A stretch of 64,000 bases of DNA from Halococcus agarilyticus. Lineage in GTDB: Archaea > Halobacteriota > Halobacteria > Halobacteriales > Halococcaceae. The DNA lies in NCBI RefSeq assembly GCF_000334895.1, contig NZ_BAFM01000005.1, positions 62,001 to 126,000 of the forward strand. The letters are read 5' to 3'. Every line of letters starts with the position of its first letter. The first letter of the stretch is position 1. The position numbers and the translations under genes were made by a program. A model generated the notes under the pieces. The model was not told where the DNA came from. It saw only the letters and a program-made list of their open reading frames with translations, and searched no databases. Shown here one piece after another: positions 35,559-44,315 of this stretch.

Positions 35559-37214
35559 TCAGCGGTCGACCTCGCCGAGCACGATGTCGAGGCTCGCGAG
35601 CGACGCGATCAGGTCGGGGACGTACTCACCCTCGGCCATCTCGGGGAGCGCCTGGAGGTTCGAAAAGCACGGGCTCCGGATCTTGAACCGGGCGGGTTCG
35701 TCGGTTCCATCGGAGCGGATGTAGATGCCGAGTTCCCCTTTCGCGGCCTCGACTGCTCGGTAGATCTCCGCACCGTCGTCGGGCCGAAGCGTCCGGGGAA
35801 CGTTCGACTGGATCTCGCGATCGTCCTCGGGCCAGTCTTCGAGAAGATCGACACACTGCTCGACGATCCGCGCGGATTGTTCGATCTCGCGGAGTCGACA
35901 GAGCACGCGGGCGTAGTTGTCGCCCTCCTCGGCGGTCACGACGTCCCAGTCGAGTTCGTCGTAGTAGCCGTAGGGATCGTCGCGCCGGAGGTCGTAATCG
36001 ACGCCCGAGGCGCGCGCCACGGGTCCGGTGCAGCCGTACTGCTTGGCGGTTTCGCTGTCGAGCACGCCGGTGTCGAGACACCGCATCTGGAATATCTCGT
36101 TCGAGGTCAGTAGGTCGTGGTACTCGTCGATCTTCCCCGGGAGTTCGTCGAGGAACGCACGGATCTTCTCGAAGAACGCCGCGCGGGGCTCGGGCAGATC
36201 CCACGCCACGCCGCCAAGCCGAAGGTAGTTGAACATCAGGCGCTGGCCCGTGAGATCCTCCAGAATGTTCTGGACGATCTCGCGGTCGCGGATCGCGTAC
36301 ATGAACACGACGGTGAACTCGCCGATGATGTCGAGCGCGAACGTGCCGATCGCGAGCAGATGCGCGAGGATCCGCGACAGCTCGCCGGTCATCGTCCGGA
36401 TCACCTGGGCGTACTCCGGGACGTCGAGGTCCGCGAGGTTCTCGGCGGTCCGGGCGTAACACCACTCGTTCAGGATCTGGCCGCCGAGGTAGTCCCACCG
36501 ATCGGGGTAGGGCATGATCTCGTGGCGGTAGGTCCCGCTCTGGCAGAGCTGTTCCTCACACCGGTGGAGGTAGCCCGGATCGGGCTCGACCCCGACCACT
36601 TGCTCACCGTCGAGCACCGCCTCGATGTGGAGCACGCCGTGGGTCGCGGGGTGGTGCGGTCCGATGTTGAGGAACATCGTGTCCGAACCCCCACTTTGAT
36701 GATCGTCTTCGAGCGGGTTGGCGTGTGATTCGAGCGTGACGATCTGGGGTCTGTCCTGGTTGTAATCGAGCCCCATCGGGTGGCCCTGCCACGTCTCGGG
36801 CAGCAGGATCCGTCGGAGGTCTGGATGATTTTCGTACTCGATTCCCACCAGGTCGTACGCCTCGCGCTCGTGCCAGTCTGCCGTCCGGTAGATCGGTTCC
36901 GCGCTCTGGCTCACCGGATTTTCTCGGGGGGTCGGCACGACGATACTCACCTCGTCGGTCGGATTATCGTACTTTTTCAGGTGGTAGATCGACTCGAATC
37001 GATCCTCGTACTCCTCGGCGGTCACGCACGAACAGTGATCGAACCCCGCCTCGTCGCGCAGCACGAACAGCGCGTCCCGAACCTCGTCGGGACGGACCAC
37101 GAACCCCGGCGCATTGTGGTGGTCGTCGCGGGCGACGGTGTAGGGTGCGAGCAGTTCCGCGAGCGGTTCGTCGGCGGATCGAGCAGGTGCTTCGACGGGT
37201 GACTGCGAACTCAT
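35559..37214 (-). CDS. nuoCD: Complex I-type subunit NuoCD (fused 30/49 kDa)
   Basis: 551 aa. Residues about 1-170 are NuoC-like (SIYHLKKYDNPTDEVSIVVPTP, RTADWHEREAYDLVGIEYENHPDLRRILLPETW). Residues about 180-551 are NuoD-like (MFLNIGPHHPATHGVLH, DPGYLHRCEEQL, MTGELSRILAHLLAIGTFALDIIGEFT, LEDLTGQRLMFNYLRLGG, TGPVARASGVDYDLRRDDPYG, LGIYIRSDGTDEPARFKIRSPCFSNL). This is the peripheral-arm quinone-site subunit. The usual nuo neighbours (A, B, H, I, J-N) are not beside it: a carboxylesterase follows and a regulator diverges. It may be a second copy or a split locus. Confidence 0.94.
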   Translation of the reverse strand: MSSQSPVEAPARSADEPLAELLAPYTVARDDHHNAPGFVVRPDEVRDALFVLRDEAGFDHCSCVTAEEYEDRFESIYHLKKYDNPTDEVSIVVPTPRENPVSQSAEPIYRTADWHEREAYDLVGIEYENHPDLRRILLPETWQGHPMGLDYNQDRPQIVTLESHANPLEDDHQSGGSDTMFLNIGPHHPATHGVLHIEAVLDGEQVVGVEPDPGYLHRCEEQLCQSGTYRHEIMPYPDRWDYLGGQILNEWCYARTAENLADLDVPEYAQVIRTMTGELSRILAHLLAIGTFALDIIGEFTVVFMYAIRDREIVQNILEDLTGQRLMFNYLRLGGVAWDLPEPRAAFFEKIRAFLDELPGKIDEYHDLLTSNEIFQMRCLDTGVLDSETAKQYGCTGPVARASGVDYDLRRDDPYGYYDELDWDVVTAEEGDNYARVLCRLREIEQSARIVEQCVDLLEDWPEDDREIQSNVPRTLRPDDGAEIYRAVEAAKGELGIYIRSDGTDEPARFKIRSPCFSNLQALPEMAEGEYVPDLIASLASLDIVLGEVDR

Positions 37215-37301
37215 GATGTGGGATGCCGGCGCGCTCGGCCGGCTTCTGCCGGCGATTCGGCCCGGTATGTCGAGGACGTTCTGCCTCGCTGGTGAGGGAC
37301 G

Positions 37302-37307
37302 TTTATT
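37302..37307 (+). promoter_or_regulatory. TATA box
   Basis: TTTATT at 37302-37307, with GACG before it, lies 23 nt before ATG 37331: a leaderless promoter for the Bat-type regulator. Confidence 0.5.
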
Positions 37308-37330
37308 ACTGTCCGTCCGCGACGCCGGAC

Positions 37331-38008
37331 ATGAGATATCTCGACGTCCGATTGGGGCAGAGCGAGGACGTCATCCATCCGATGCACGCGTTCGTCGCCG
37401 ACCGGGAGGGGTACGGCTCGTACCGCCTGCTCCAGTGGAACCCCGCCGTCGGCGAGACCAACACCATGATTTTCTCGGTCGAGGGGGATCCAGATCCGTA
37501 CGCGGCGGCGCTCGAAACCGTCGAGACCGCACTGGAGTTCGAGATCGTTCCGGGCGAGGGGGAGACGTTCTACGTCTACGTCCGCGAACGACTCGACGCC
37601 GAGGCACGCCAGTTGACCGACGCGTTCACCCACGGCAACCTCGTCGTGATGCCGCCGCTCGAATACCGCAGCGACCGCACCATCGATCTCACCGTCGTCG
37701 GGAGCGCCGACGCCCTCCAGACCGCGATCGACGAGGCCCCGTCGGGCGTCGACGCCGAGATCCGGAGCGTCGGCAGCTACGACGCCGGGACGATCGAGAC
37801 CGCGAGCGCGCTGAGCGACCGTCAGGCGGAAGCGGCGACGACAGCGATCGATCTCGGTTATTACGAGGCTCCCCGTGAGGCCACGGTCGCCGACGTGGCC
37901 GACCGGCTGGACTGCGCACCGGGGACTGCCGCCGAGCACCTCCGGAAGGCCGAAGCCACGCTCGTCGGCCGCGCCGTCGAGGGGTTGGGTGGTGATCGCG
38001 ACGTGTGA
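37331..38008 (+). CDS. Bat-type HTH-10 transcriptional regulator
   Basis: 225 aa from ATG 37331 (MRYLDVRLGQSEDVIHPMHAFV). An N-terminal ~150-residue sensor-like domain of alternating strands (VVMPPLEYRSDRTIDLTVVG) precedes the C-terminal bacterio-opsin-activator HTH: LSDRQAEAATTAIDLGYYEAPREATVADVADRLDCAPGTAAEHLRKAEATLVGRAV, residues about 160-220. Cytoplasmic one-component regulator. Divergent from nuoCD with a TATA box between them; control of nuoCD is possible but not shown. Confidence 0.92.
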   Translation: MRYLDVRLGQSEDVIHPMHAFVADREGYGSYRLLQWNPAVGETNTMIFSVEGDPDPYAAALETVETALEFEIVPGEGETFYVYVRERLDAEARQLTDAFTHGNLVVMPPLEYRSDRTIDLTVVGSADALQTAIDEAPSGVDAEIRSVGSYDAGTIETASALSDRQAEAATTAIDLGYYEAPREATVADVADRLDCAPGTAAEHLRKAEATLVGRAVEGLGGDRDV

Positions 38009-38120
38009 GAGCAACGGAACGCTATCACTTCGCTGCGCTCGTGACGAGCCTCGGACTCACTCGCGGTGCTCGTTCGTCCGAAACCCCGAGACTAAACGTT
38101 ACGACGCGTAAGACCACTCA

Positions 38121-39170
38121 ATGAGCCACCAGTCGGATACCTCTGCGGGCGATCTCACGCGAACGGGGATGGCGCTCAAACACGATCGGGAGTGGGACTA
38201 CGAGTTGGAACGGATCGTCGAAGCAGTCGAGGAGCGCGATGCCGAGAAGGTCGGCCTCCAGTTCCCCGAAGGGCTGAAACGCCGCGGCCCGGCCGTGACC
38301 GACGACCTCCGCGCGCTCCTGCCAGACGACGTGCGGGTGCTGCTCTCGGGTCAGCCGTGCTACGGAGCCTGCGACCTCGACACCTACATGATGCGCCGCA
38401 CGGACGTGTTCGTTCACTTCGGCCACTCCCCGATGAAGGAGTCGGAGAAGATCATCTACGTCCCGCTCTTCTCCAACGTCGACGTCGAGCCGATCATGGC
38501 CGACTCCTTGGACGAACTCGACGACCCCGGGGAGAACCCAGACGTCGGGCTCGTCACCACCGCCCAGCACATGAACAAGTTCGAGGAGATGCAGGCGTGG
38601 CTCGAATCGCGGGGATTCGACGTCCACACCCGCCGGGGCGACGACCGGCTGACCCACGAGGGTCAGGTGCTGGGCTGTAACTACGCCTCCGCCGACATCG
38701 ACGCCGACCAGGTGCTCTACGTCGGTGGCGGGAAGTTCCATCCTCTCGGCCTCGCGATGGAACATCCCGACAAGCGCGTGGTGATCGCCGATCCCGTCAA
38801 CAACGCCGTCTCGGTCGCCGACACCGAGAAGTTCCTGAAGCAACGGTACGGGGCCGTCCATCGCGCGATGGACGCCGAGAAGTGGGGCGTGATCTTCTGT
38901 ACCAAGATCGGCCAGGGACGCTACGACCAGGCCGAGAAGATCGTCGACGAGAACGAGAACGCCTACCTCATCACGATGGACGAGGTCACGCCCGACCGGC
39001 TGCGGAACTTCGACATGGACGCGTTCGTCAACACTGGGTGTCCACGGATCACGACCGACGACGGCCCGCAGTTCCACAAGCCGATGCTGACGCCCGGCGA
39101 GTACGAGATCGCGGTCGGCAACGAACCCCTGGAGAACCTCTCGTTCGACACGTTCCACGGCACGTGGTAG
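38121..39170 (+). CDS. dph2: Diphthamide biosynthesis enzyme Dph2
   Basis: 349 aa. Archaeal homodimeric radical-SAM-like [4Fe-4S] enzyme transferring the 3-amino-3-carboxypropyl group of SAM to the conserved His of elongation factor 2. The three cluster cysteines are visible: GQPCYGACD near residue 82, LGCNYASAD near residue 182 and NTGCPRITTDDG near residue 306. Also KVGLQFPEGLKRRGP, DVFVHFGHSPM, GKFHPLGLAM and CTKIGQGRYDQA. Length and domain order are standard. Monocistronic. Confidence 0.96.
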   Translation: MSHQSDTSAGDLTRTGMALKHDREWDYELERIVEAVEERDAEKVGLQFPEGLKRRGPAVTDDLRALLPDDVRVLLSGQPCYGACDLDTYMMRRTDVFVHFGHSPMKESEKIIYVPLFSNVDVEPIMADSLDELDDPGENPDVGLVTTAQHMNKFEEMQAWLESRGFDVHTRRGDDRLTHEGQVLGCNYASADIDADQVLYVGGGKFHPLGLAMEHPDKRVVIADPVNNAVSVADTEKFLKQRYGAVHRAMDAEKWGVIFCTKIGQGRYDQAEKIVDENENAYLITMDEVTPDRLRNFDMDAFVNTGCPRITTDDGPQFHKPMLTPGEYEIAVGNEPLENLSFDTFHGTW

Positions 39171-39325
39171 GACTCGCTTGAGTTAGCTATCGAGTGATCC
39201 AGTACGAAACACGTATCCCCGAGTGTCGGTGTTCGGGGTTCGGATGGCCACGGGCAACGGGCAAGATTTGAACCAGTACGAAAGATGATTATGTTTTGGC
39301 GTGGAGGCGCACCCGGGGCCAACCC

Positions 39326-39472
39326 ATGTACAAGGTCATCTGTGAAACGTGCGGTGAGTTCGGATTCCACCCGTCGCGGCTCGGAGCGGAATCACGGGCC
39401 GAGATGCACAGCGACGAAACCGACCACGCCTCCCGGATCGAGCCCATGCGGGACACGACGCTGTCGCAGTAA
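39326..39472 (+). CDS. Small CxxC protein, 48 aa
   Basis: Starts MYKVICETCGEFGFHPSRLGA and continues ESRAEMHSDETDHASRIEPM to TAA 39470-39472. One Cys-x2-Cys knuckle and two His in the second half could form a mononuclear zinc site. An AT-rich TGATTATGTT at 39286-39295 lies at promoter distance. Small zinc-ribbon-like proteins of this design are common in haloarchaea; role unknown. Confidence 0.65.
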   Translation: MYKVICETCGEFGFHPSRLGAESRAEMHSDETDHASRIEPMRDTTLSQ

Positions 39473-39534
39473 GCGACAGTATCGAACTCAGTCGTTCAGG
39501 CGGCAGCGGACGACCGGCTCGCCACGACCGACCG

Positions 39535-40638
39535 CTACGATTCGGTTTCGGTGCCGGTCTCGCTCGCGCTGATCCCGTAGGCCGTTCCCTCGTATCCGAT
39601 GACCCGGTAATCGACGCCGAACGGCGGCGACGAGGCCGTTTGACCGGTCAAGCGCACTTCGGGTACGTCGCGGTTGGTTGCCAGCGCCAGTGCGTCGCGG
39701 AGCGGTTTTTGACCGATGAGTCTCCCCTGAAGGACCTGCTCGGTGATGAGATGCACGTCCGGCGTCTTGTCGGCTCGTTCGAGGACGTAGGTCGCCTCGC
39801 GGGCGTACTCGCCCTCGGCGTTCCCGCCCGTCCAGCTGGCCGTGAGCACGTCCCCCTCCACGCTCACGTCCTCGACGGCGTCGGTTGTCGTCAGCTTCAC
39901 GGGGTCGCCACGAATCTCGATGGTTGCCGCGAACGCTGTCGATCGCTCGTAGGTTCCGCCTCTGAAGTTGCCGTCGATCCCGAACGCGTACCGACCGCCG
40001 CCGAGGCCACCCACGGCCAGCCGGGCTTCGTCCACGTTCGGCTTCGATTCCTCTGGGTCGTTCGACATCGAAACCGTCCACGTCTGGCTCTCGCCAGCGG
40101 GAAGCGGTGTGAGAGGCTCGGGCCACCCCTGCGGCGCGACGAGATACCACTCGCCGCCGACTCGCTTGTGGAGACGCGCGCTGTAAAAGTTCGTCTGAAG
40201 CACGCCGTCGGTGCCGTTGTGGAGCGTGAACGCCATCTCGCCAGGCAGATCGAGCGACGAGCGCGACGGTTCCATCACCATCGGCGCATCATCGGGAGCA
40301 ACGTCGTAGCAGATGACTTTCACGACGTCGTCGCCGTACTCGGGACAGTCGCCGGGCGCAGCCCGAAGGTCGGGCTGATCTTCCGTTCGCGTGCCAGGCG
40401 TGTCGGTGTCGAGTTCCGTGGCGTCGGTCGGCTCCGCTTCGGTCGGTTCGGTGTCGGTTCCGGTGGCAGTCGGTTCGGTCGTCGTCGCGATCGTCGTGGG
40501 TTCGACGGTCTCGGTCGTCGTGGTTCGGCGTTCCGTCGTCGAACCCCGATCGTTCGTTCCGATCCCGCCTGGTGGCGAGCCCGAGAGACAGCCGGCGGAA
40601 CCGATCACGAACGCCGCGACGAACCGACGACGATCCAT
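39535..40638 (-). CDS. Tat-type lipoprotein with Thr-rich linker
   Basis: 367 aa from ATG 40638. The N-terminus MDRRRFVAAFVIGSAGCLSG has twin Arg and a lipobox Cys at residue 17, so a lipid-anchored extracellular protein is expected. A low-complexity Thr/Glu linker (about residues 30-95) precedes the globular part: ICYDVAPDDAPMVMEPSRSSLDLPGEMAFTLHNGTDGVLQTNFY, SARLHKRVGGEWYLVAPQG, an Ig-like beta pattern. Not recognised beyond haloarchaeal conserved lipoprotein. Faces away from the iron operon with a 381-bp gap between. Confidence 0.82.
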   Translation of the reverse strand: MDRRRFVAAFVIGSAGCLSGSPPGGIGTNDRGSTTERRTTTTETVEPTTIATTTEPTATGTDTEPTEAEPTDATELDTDTPGTRTEDQPDLRAAPGDCPEYGDDVVKVICYDVAPDDAPMVMEPSRSSLDLPGEMAFTLHNGTDGVLQTNFYSARLHKRVGGEWYLVAPQGWPEPLTPLPAGESQTWTVSMSNDPEESKPNVDEARLAVGGLGGGRYAFGIDGNFRGGTYERSTAFAATIEIRGDPVKLTTTDAVEDVSVEGDVLTASWTGGNAEGEYAREATYVLERADKTPDVHLITEQVLQGRLIGQKPLRDALALATNRDVPEVRLTGQTASSPPFGVDYRVIGYEGTAYGISASETGTETES

Positions 40639-40872
40639 ATCGACGTGTGCGACACCAGGTGCAAGTGCTTTTTGCCGGTTCTGCTCCGTCGATGCCACCA
40701 CCGAGCGTGCGATGCGCTCGCCATCCGGGACGCCGTCTCGGGCAGCAGTCGGCTCCGTGCGCCCAGCGATGATCCGAATGCTCGCTGGGATCGTCACCGT
40801 CGAGGCGATACGGTCGAGACGAACCGAGGACGACCGACGGTATCCTCGCGGAGACCACGACGCCCGACAGTG

Positions 40873-40950
40873 ATGATATATGCTCTCTGTGGGCTTGCAC
40901 TCCCCGAGGGTGGCCCGCCGATGTGCCCGGAGTGTAGTGTGCTATCCTGA
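40873..40950 (+). CDS. Possible 25-aa micro-ORF with CPEC motif
   Basis: ATG 40873 to TGA 40950 encodes MIYALCGLALPEGGPP followed by MCPECSVLS. The spacing of C and CPEC resembles the second half of a haloarchaeal zinc ribbon; the first knuckle is incomplete. The frame is also open upstream without coding character. May be a genuine micro-protein, a remnant or chance. Confidence 0.28.
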   Translation: MIYALCGLALPEGGPPMCPECSVLS

Positions 40951-41000
40951 CAACTTTCCGATTTTTAGGTCTGCCGAAAATCCGAAAACGCTTTATTCAT

Positions 41001-41014
41001 TTAGGCTCGCCTAA
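41001..41014. promoter_or_regulatory. DtxR/Idr-type iron box
   Basis: TTAGGCTCGCCTAA: arms TTAGGC and GCCTAA around TC, resembling the metal-dependent DtxR/SirR/Idr family operators. It lies directly between the TATA-like TTTATT (40992-40997) and the ATG at 41020, so bound repressor would block initiation. Predicts iron-repressed expression of the four genes downstream. Confidence 0.72.
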
Positions 41015-41019
41015 TTGGT

Positions 41020-42285
41020 ATGTCGAGAGAGGCCGGCGATCGTGGGGCCCTGACACGGCGCGAGTGCGTGAGGTACGGTGGTGCGCTCGTCGGCGGTGGG
41101 TTGTTCGCCGGGTGTATCGGTGGTTCGGGTGACGACGACCGCGGCGGCGATCGGATCGCTGCTGGTGGGTCGAACAGCAGTTCGACCAGCGCCGAGACGA
41201 GCGACCGAACGGGTTCGAAACCGTCGCAGGAACGGACGAGCGCGACGCAGGGGTCCTACGAGGCCACACCGAAACCCTACGGGCCGGTTTCGTTCGACGA
41301 GCCGCCGAACTCCTACGCGACGACCGGCGGCGCGTGGACGGACGTCGGCTTCGCGTTCGGATCGGAGCCGGCGGCGATGTCGCGCATCGACCCGTACCCG
41401 ACCCGCTACTACGACCTGTTGCCGGGAGTGGCGTTCGACACGAACGGGATCACGGACCTCGGAAACCCGAGCGAGTACGGCAAGGAACAGTTCTACGAAC
41501 TCGACGTCGACGCGCTGCTCGTGGACCGGATCCTCCTCGCCAGTTACGCGGACTGGAAACGAAAGGACTTCGAGGAAATCGGCGAGAACGTCGCGCCGTT
41601 CTGTGGGTCGTACATCCGCAACGAGTGGTCCGGAGAGGCGCTCGGGATGGATTTTTCGTTCCCGCACTACGATCTCCCCGGGGCGGTGACTCTCGCCGGG
41701 GAGATCTTCCAGCAACGCGAACGCGCGACGGCGTGGACGAATCTCCACGAGTCGTTCCGCGGCGAACTGCGCTCGCGGGCACCCTCGAAATCACCGAGCA
41801 TCGGCCTACTCTACAGCGCCTCGAAACCCGCAGAGGGGACGTTCATGATCACTGACCCAACGTTGGCGGGCGTCGCAACCCGGCAGTACCGAACCTTCGG
41901 CGTCGAAAACGGCTTCGTGGACGTCGACCTCACGGACGGCTGGAAGACCGACTACGAGGGGCTGCTCGAAGCCGACCCCGAGTACCTGTTTTTCGACTCG
42001 ACCCTCTCGATGAGCCAGGAGAACTTCGAGAAGCAGTTCGTCACCCCGCTCGAAAACAGCGAGGTCGGCAGCGAGTTGCGGGCCGTCGAGCAGGGCAACG
42101 TCTTCCGCGGCGGCGGGCGCTATCAGGGACCGATCATCAACCTGTTCGTCAGCGAAGTGCTCGCAAAGCAGCTGTATCCAGAACAGTTCGGAGAGTTCAG
42201 TGCCGTCGGCAAGATTCCACAGGGAGAACGGCTGTTCGACCGCAAGCGCGTCGCGGACCTCATCAACGGGGACTTCCAAGAATGA
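41020..42285 (+). CDS. Iron-siderophore-type ABC transporter substrate-binding lipoprotein
   Basis: 421 aa. A Tat-type signal with lipobox (LTRRECVRYGGALVGGGLFAGC, Cys near residue 32) precedes a Ser/Gly/Asp linker and a TroA/FepB-like periplasmic-binding fold: RYYDLLPGVAFDTNGITDLGNPSEYGKEQFYELDVDALLVDRI, FEEIGENVAPF, IGLLYSASKPAEGTF, LEADPEYLFFDSTLS, VEQGNVFRGGGRYQGPIINLFVSEVLAKQLYPEQF. Captures ferric chelates outside the membrane. First gene of the operon; overlaps the next by 4 bp. Confidence 0.9.
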   Translation: MSREAGDRGALTRRECVRYGGALVGGGLFAGCIGGSGDDDRGGDRIAAGGSNSSSTSAETSDRTGSKPSQERTSATQGSYEATPKPYGPVSFDEPPNSYATTGGAWTDVGFAFGSEPAAMSRIDPYPTRYYDLLPGVAFDTNGITDLGNPSEYGKEQFYELDVDALLVDRILLASYADWKRKDFEEIGENVAPFCGSYIRNEWSGEALGMDFSFPHYDLPGAVTLAGEIFQQRERATAWTNLHESFRGELRSRAPSKSPSIGLLYSASKPAEGTFMITDPTLAGVATRQYRTFGVENGFVDVDLTDGWKTDYEGLLEADPEYLFFDSTLSMSQENFEKQFVTPLENSEVGSELRAVEQGNVFRGGGRYQGPIINLFVSEVLAKQLYPEQFGEFSAVGKIPQGERLFDRKRVADLINGDFQE

Positions 42286-43196
42286 GCACGACCGGACCAG
42301 GGGACGAGACCGATCACGATGTCGTCATCGTCGGCGGCGGCCCAGCGGGCTGTTCGGCGGGTGTGTTCACTGCGAGACACGGTCTCGACGTAGTGGTTTT
42401 CGACCGCGGGCGCTCCTCGATTCAGCGGTGTGCCCATCTGGAGAACTACCTCGGATTTCCCACCGGTGTCGATATCGGGACGTTCTACGAGTTGATGCAC
42501 GCCCACGCCGAGGAGGCCGGCTGTGAAATCGTCCCGAACCTCGTCGAGTCAGTCGAGCGCGCTGGGGAGGGGTTCGTCGTCGAACCACAGGAGGGCGAGT
42601 GCGTCACCGCGGCGCGGGTCGTCGCAGCGGCGCGCTACGACGGCGAGTACCTCCGGCCGCTCGGCGGCGACGCGATGTTCGAGACCCACGAGCACGATGG
42701 CGAGGAACACGAGCACTTCGACCGCTCCTATGCCGAGTCGGACGGGACCACGCCAATCGAGGGGCTCTACGTCGCCTCGCCCTCCGAGGAGTCCGACCGA
42801 CAGGCGATCATTGCCGCCGGACGCGGCGGACGCGTCGGGCTGGCAGTCCTCAGGGACGTGCGGCACGAACGGGGGCACTCGGAAGCCACCGCGGAGCGCT
42901 ACGACTGGATGCGGCGGAAGACCGAACTCGACGGGGAGTGGCGCGACCGCGAGCGCTGGCGCGAGTGGCTCGACGACGAACTGCCCGACGACCCCGACGT
43001 GAGCGAGGAGCGCCGGGTCGAGCTACGCGAGCGCGAGGTCGACCTGCTGTTCGAGGCGTATCTCACCGACGAGGAGATCGACGCTCGCGCCGAAGCGGGC
43101 CAGCGGGCACTCCTCGAACACCTCGACGACGAACTCGTCCTCGAACGTGCTCGTGAGATCGAGACCAACCATCAGCCCTCGGAAGTGAGCCCCTGA
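42282..43196 (+). CDS. FAD-binding oxidoreductase-like protein with His/Glu-rich loop
   Basis: 304 aa. The N-terminal dinucleotide motif DVVIVGGGPAGCSAGVFTARHGLDVVVFD resembles thioredoxin-reductase-like flavoproteins, followed by HLENYLGFPTGVD. There is no CxxC redox pair and no separate NADPH Rossmann domain. Instead, residues about 133-150 are ETHEHDGEEHEHFD, a potential metal site. IEGLYVASPSEESDRQAIIAAGRGG is the second FAD block; the C-terminal 100 residues are charged helices. The 4-bp ATGA overlap with the binding protein and 3-bp gap to the permease make it an iron-operon member: perhaps reductive release of iron from the siderophore. Confidence 0.85.
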   Translation: MSTTGPGDETDHDVVIVGGGPAGCSAGVFTARHGLDVVVFDRGRSSIQRCAHLENYLGFPTGVDIGTFYELMHAHAEEAGCEIVPNLVESVERAGEGFVVEPQEGECVTAARVVAAARYDGEYLRPLGGDAMFETHEHDGEEHEHFDRSYAESDGTTPIEGLYVASPSEESDRQAIIAAGRGGRVGLAVLRDVRHERGHSEATAERYDWMRRKTELDGEWRDRERWREWLDDELPDDPDVSEERRVELREREVDLLFEAYLTDEEIDARAEAGQRALLEHLDDELVLERAREIETNHQPSEVSP

Positions 43197-43199
43197 CCG

Positions 43200-44315
43200 A
43201 TGGCGAGCGAACCCGCCACCGGGACGGAGTCCACCTCCACGCGCGAACGCTGGCTCGGGTGGATCGACGGCTCGCTGCTCACCCTCGTCCTCGGGAGCGT
43301 CGCGGTCGTCGTCGTCGCCGGGCTGATACAGGTGAGCTTCGGAGCGTTCTCGATGTCGATCGCGCAGGCGTGGGGAGCCGTGTTCGACCCCGACGTACTC
43401 CTGAATCCAGCAGCACTCGAAGCGTTCTTCCTCGGCGGCGAGGTGCCCGAGATGGACGAACGCAGCCTGATCGTCTGGAACATCCGCCTCCCGCGCGTGC
43501 TGGTCGCGGTGCTCGTCGGGATGAACCTCGCGGTGTCGGGCGCGATCTTCCAGGCCGTGACCCGCAACGAGTTGGCGAGTCCGTTCATCCTCGGGGTCTC
43601 GTCGGGCGCGGGCCTGATGATCCTGCTCACCCTGGTGGTGTTCAGCGGGCTCACTGCGTTCTTGCCGCTGATCGCGTCGGTCGGCGGCGCGGTCGCGTTC
43701 CTGATCGTCTACGCCATCGCGTGGAAAGGCGGGACCTCGCCCGTGCGCCTCGTGCTCGCTGGCGTGATCGTCGGCACGATGTTCGGCAGCCTCCAGACCG
43801 CGTTTTTCTTCTTCGCCGACGACATCGGCGTGGTTCAGTCGGCGATCGCGTGGACCACGGGCTCGCTGACAGGCACCGACTGGGAGCAAGTGCGGATGGC
43901 GCTGCCGTGGACGATCGTCGCCATGACGCTCGCGCTCGTCAGTTCTCGGCAGTTGAACGTGCTCCTGCTCGGCGAGAGCACGGCGAAGTCACTCGGCATG
44001 AGCGTCGAGAAGGTCCGCTTCGCGCTCTCGGGCGTGGCGGTGCTCGCCGCGGCGGCGAGCATCGCGGTCGCGGGGATCGTCGGGTTCGTCGGGCTGATCG
44101 TCCCGCACATGGTCAGAAACATCGTCGGCAGCGACTACCGGAAGCTCGTGATCGGCTGCGTGTTCGCCGGACCGGCGCTGCTGGTCGCCGCCGACGTCGG
44201 CGCGCGCCTCGCGCTCAACCCGGTCCAGATCCCGGTCGGGATCGTGACGGGGCTCGTCGGCGGGCCGTACTTCCTCTATCTGATGCGAAAGCAAGACAGC
44301 ATGGGTGAACTCTAA
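43200..44315 (+). CDS. FecCD-family ABC transporter permease
   Basis: 371 aa with about 9-10 TM helices. LIVWNIRLPRVLVAVLVGMNLAVSGAIFQAVTRNELASPFILGVSSGAGLMI is the FecCD signature; later come LLLGESTAKSLGMSVEKVRF (coupling-helix region) and GIVGFVGLIVPHMVRNIVGSDYRKLV. A disordered N-terminal ~20 residues precede TM1. It forms the channel for the ferric chelate with the ATPase encoded next (1-nt TAATG overlap). Confidence 0.95.
   Translation: MASEPATGTESTSTRERWLGWIDGSLLTLVLGSVAVVVVAGLIQVSFGAFSMSIAQAWGAVFDPDVLLNPAALEAFFLGGEVPEMDERSLIVWNIRLPRVLVAVLVGMNLAVSGAIFQAVTRNELASPFILGVSSGAGLMILLTLVVFSGLTAFLPLIASVGGAVAFLIVYAIAWKGGTSPVRLVLAGVIVGTMFGSLQTAFFFFADDIGVVQSAIAWTTGSLTGTDWEQVRMALPWTIVAMTLALVSSRQLNVLLLGESTAKSLGMSVEKVRFALSGVAVLAAAASIAVAGIVGFVGLIVPHMVRNIVGSDYRKLVIGCVFAGPALLVAADVGARLALNPVQIPVGIVTGLVGGPYFLYLMRKQDSMGEL

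Larger units (their letters stand above)
40639..41019. other. Intergenic control region between lipoprotein and iron operon
   Basis: 381 bp. Holds the minus-strand promoter of the lipoprotein at its left end, the micro-ORF at 40873-40950, and at the right end an A/T-rich stretch with TTTATT (40992-40997), preceded by near-palindromic TTTTAGG...CCGAAAA (about 40963-40980), then the iron-box palindrome. No other gene seen. Confidence 0.55.

Noticed and set aside
39255-39290. GGTTCAAATC-like T-loop on the minus strand near 39270, resembling a tRNA 3' end
   Set aside because: The flanking bases do not form the 5-bp T-stem and no acceptor or anticodon arm could be folded within 90 nt.
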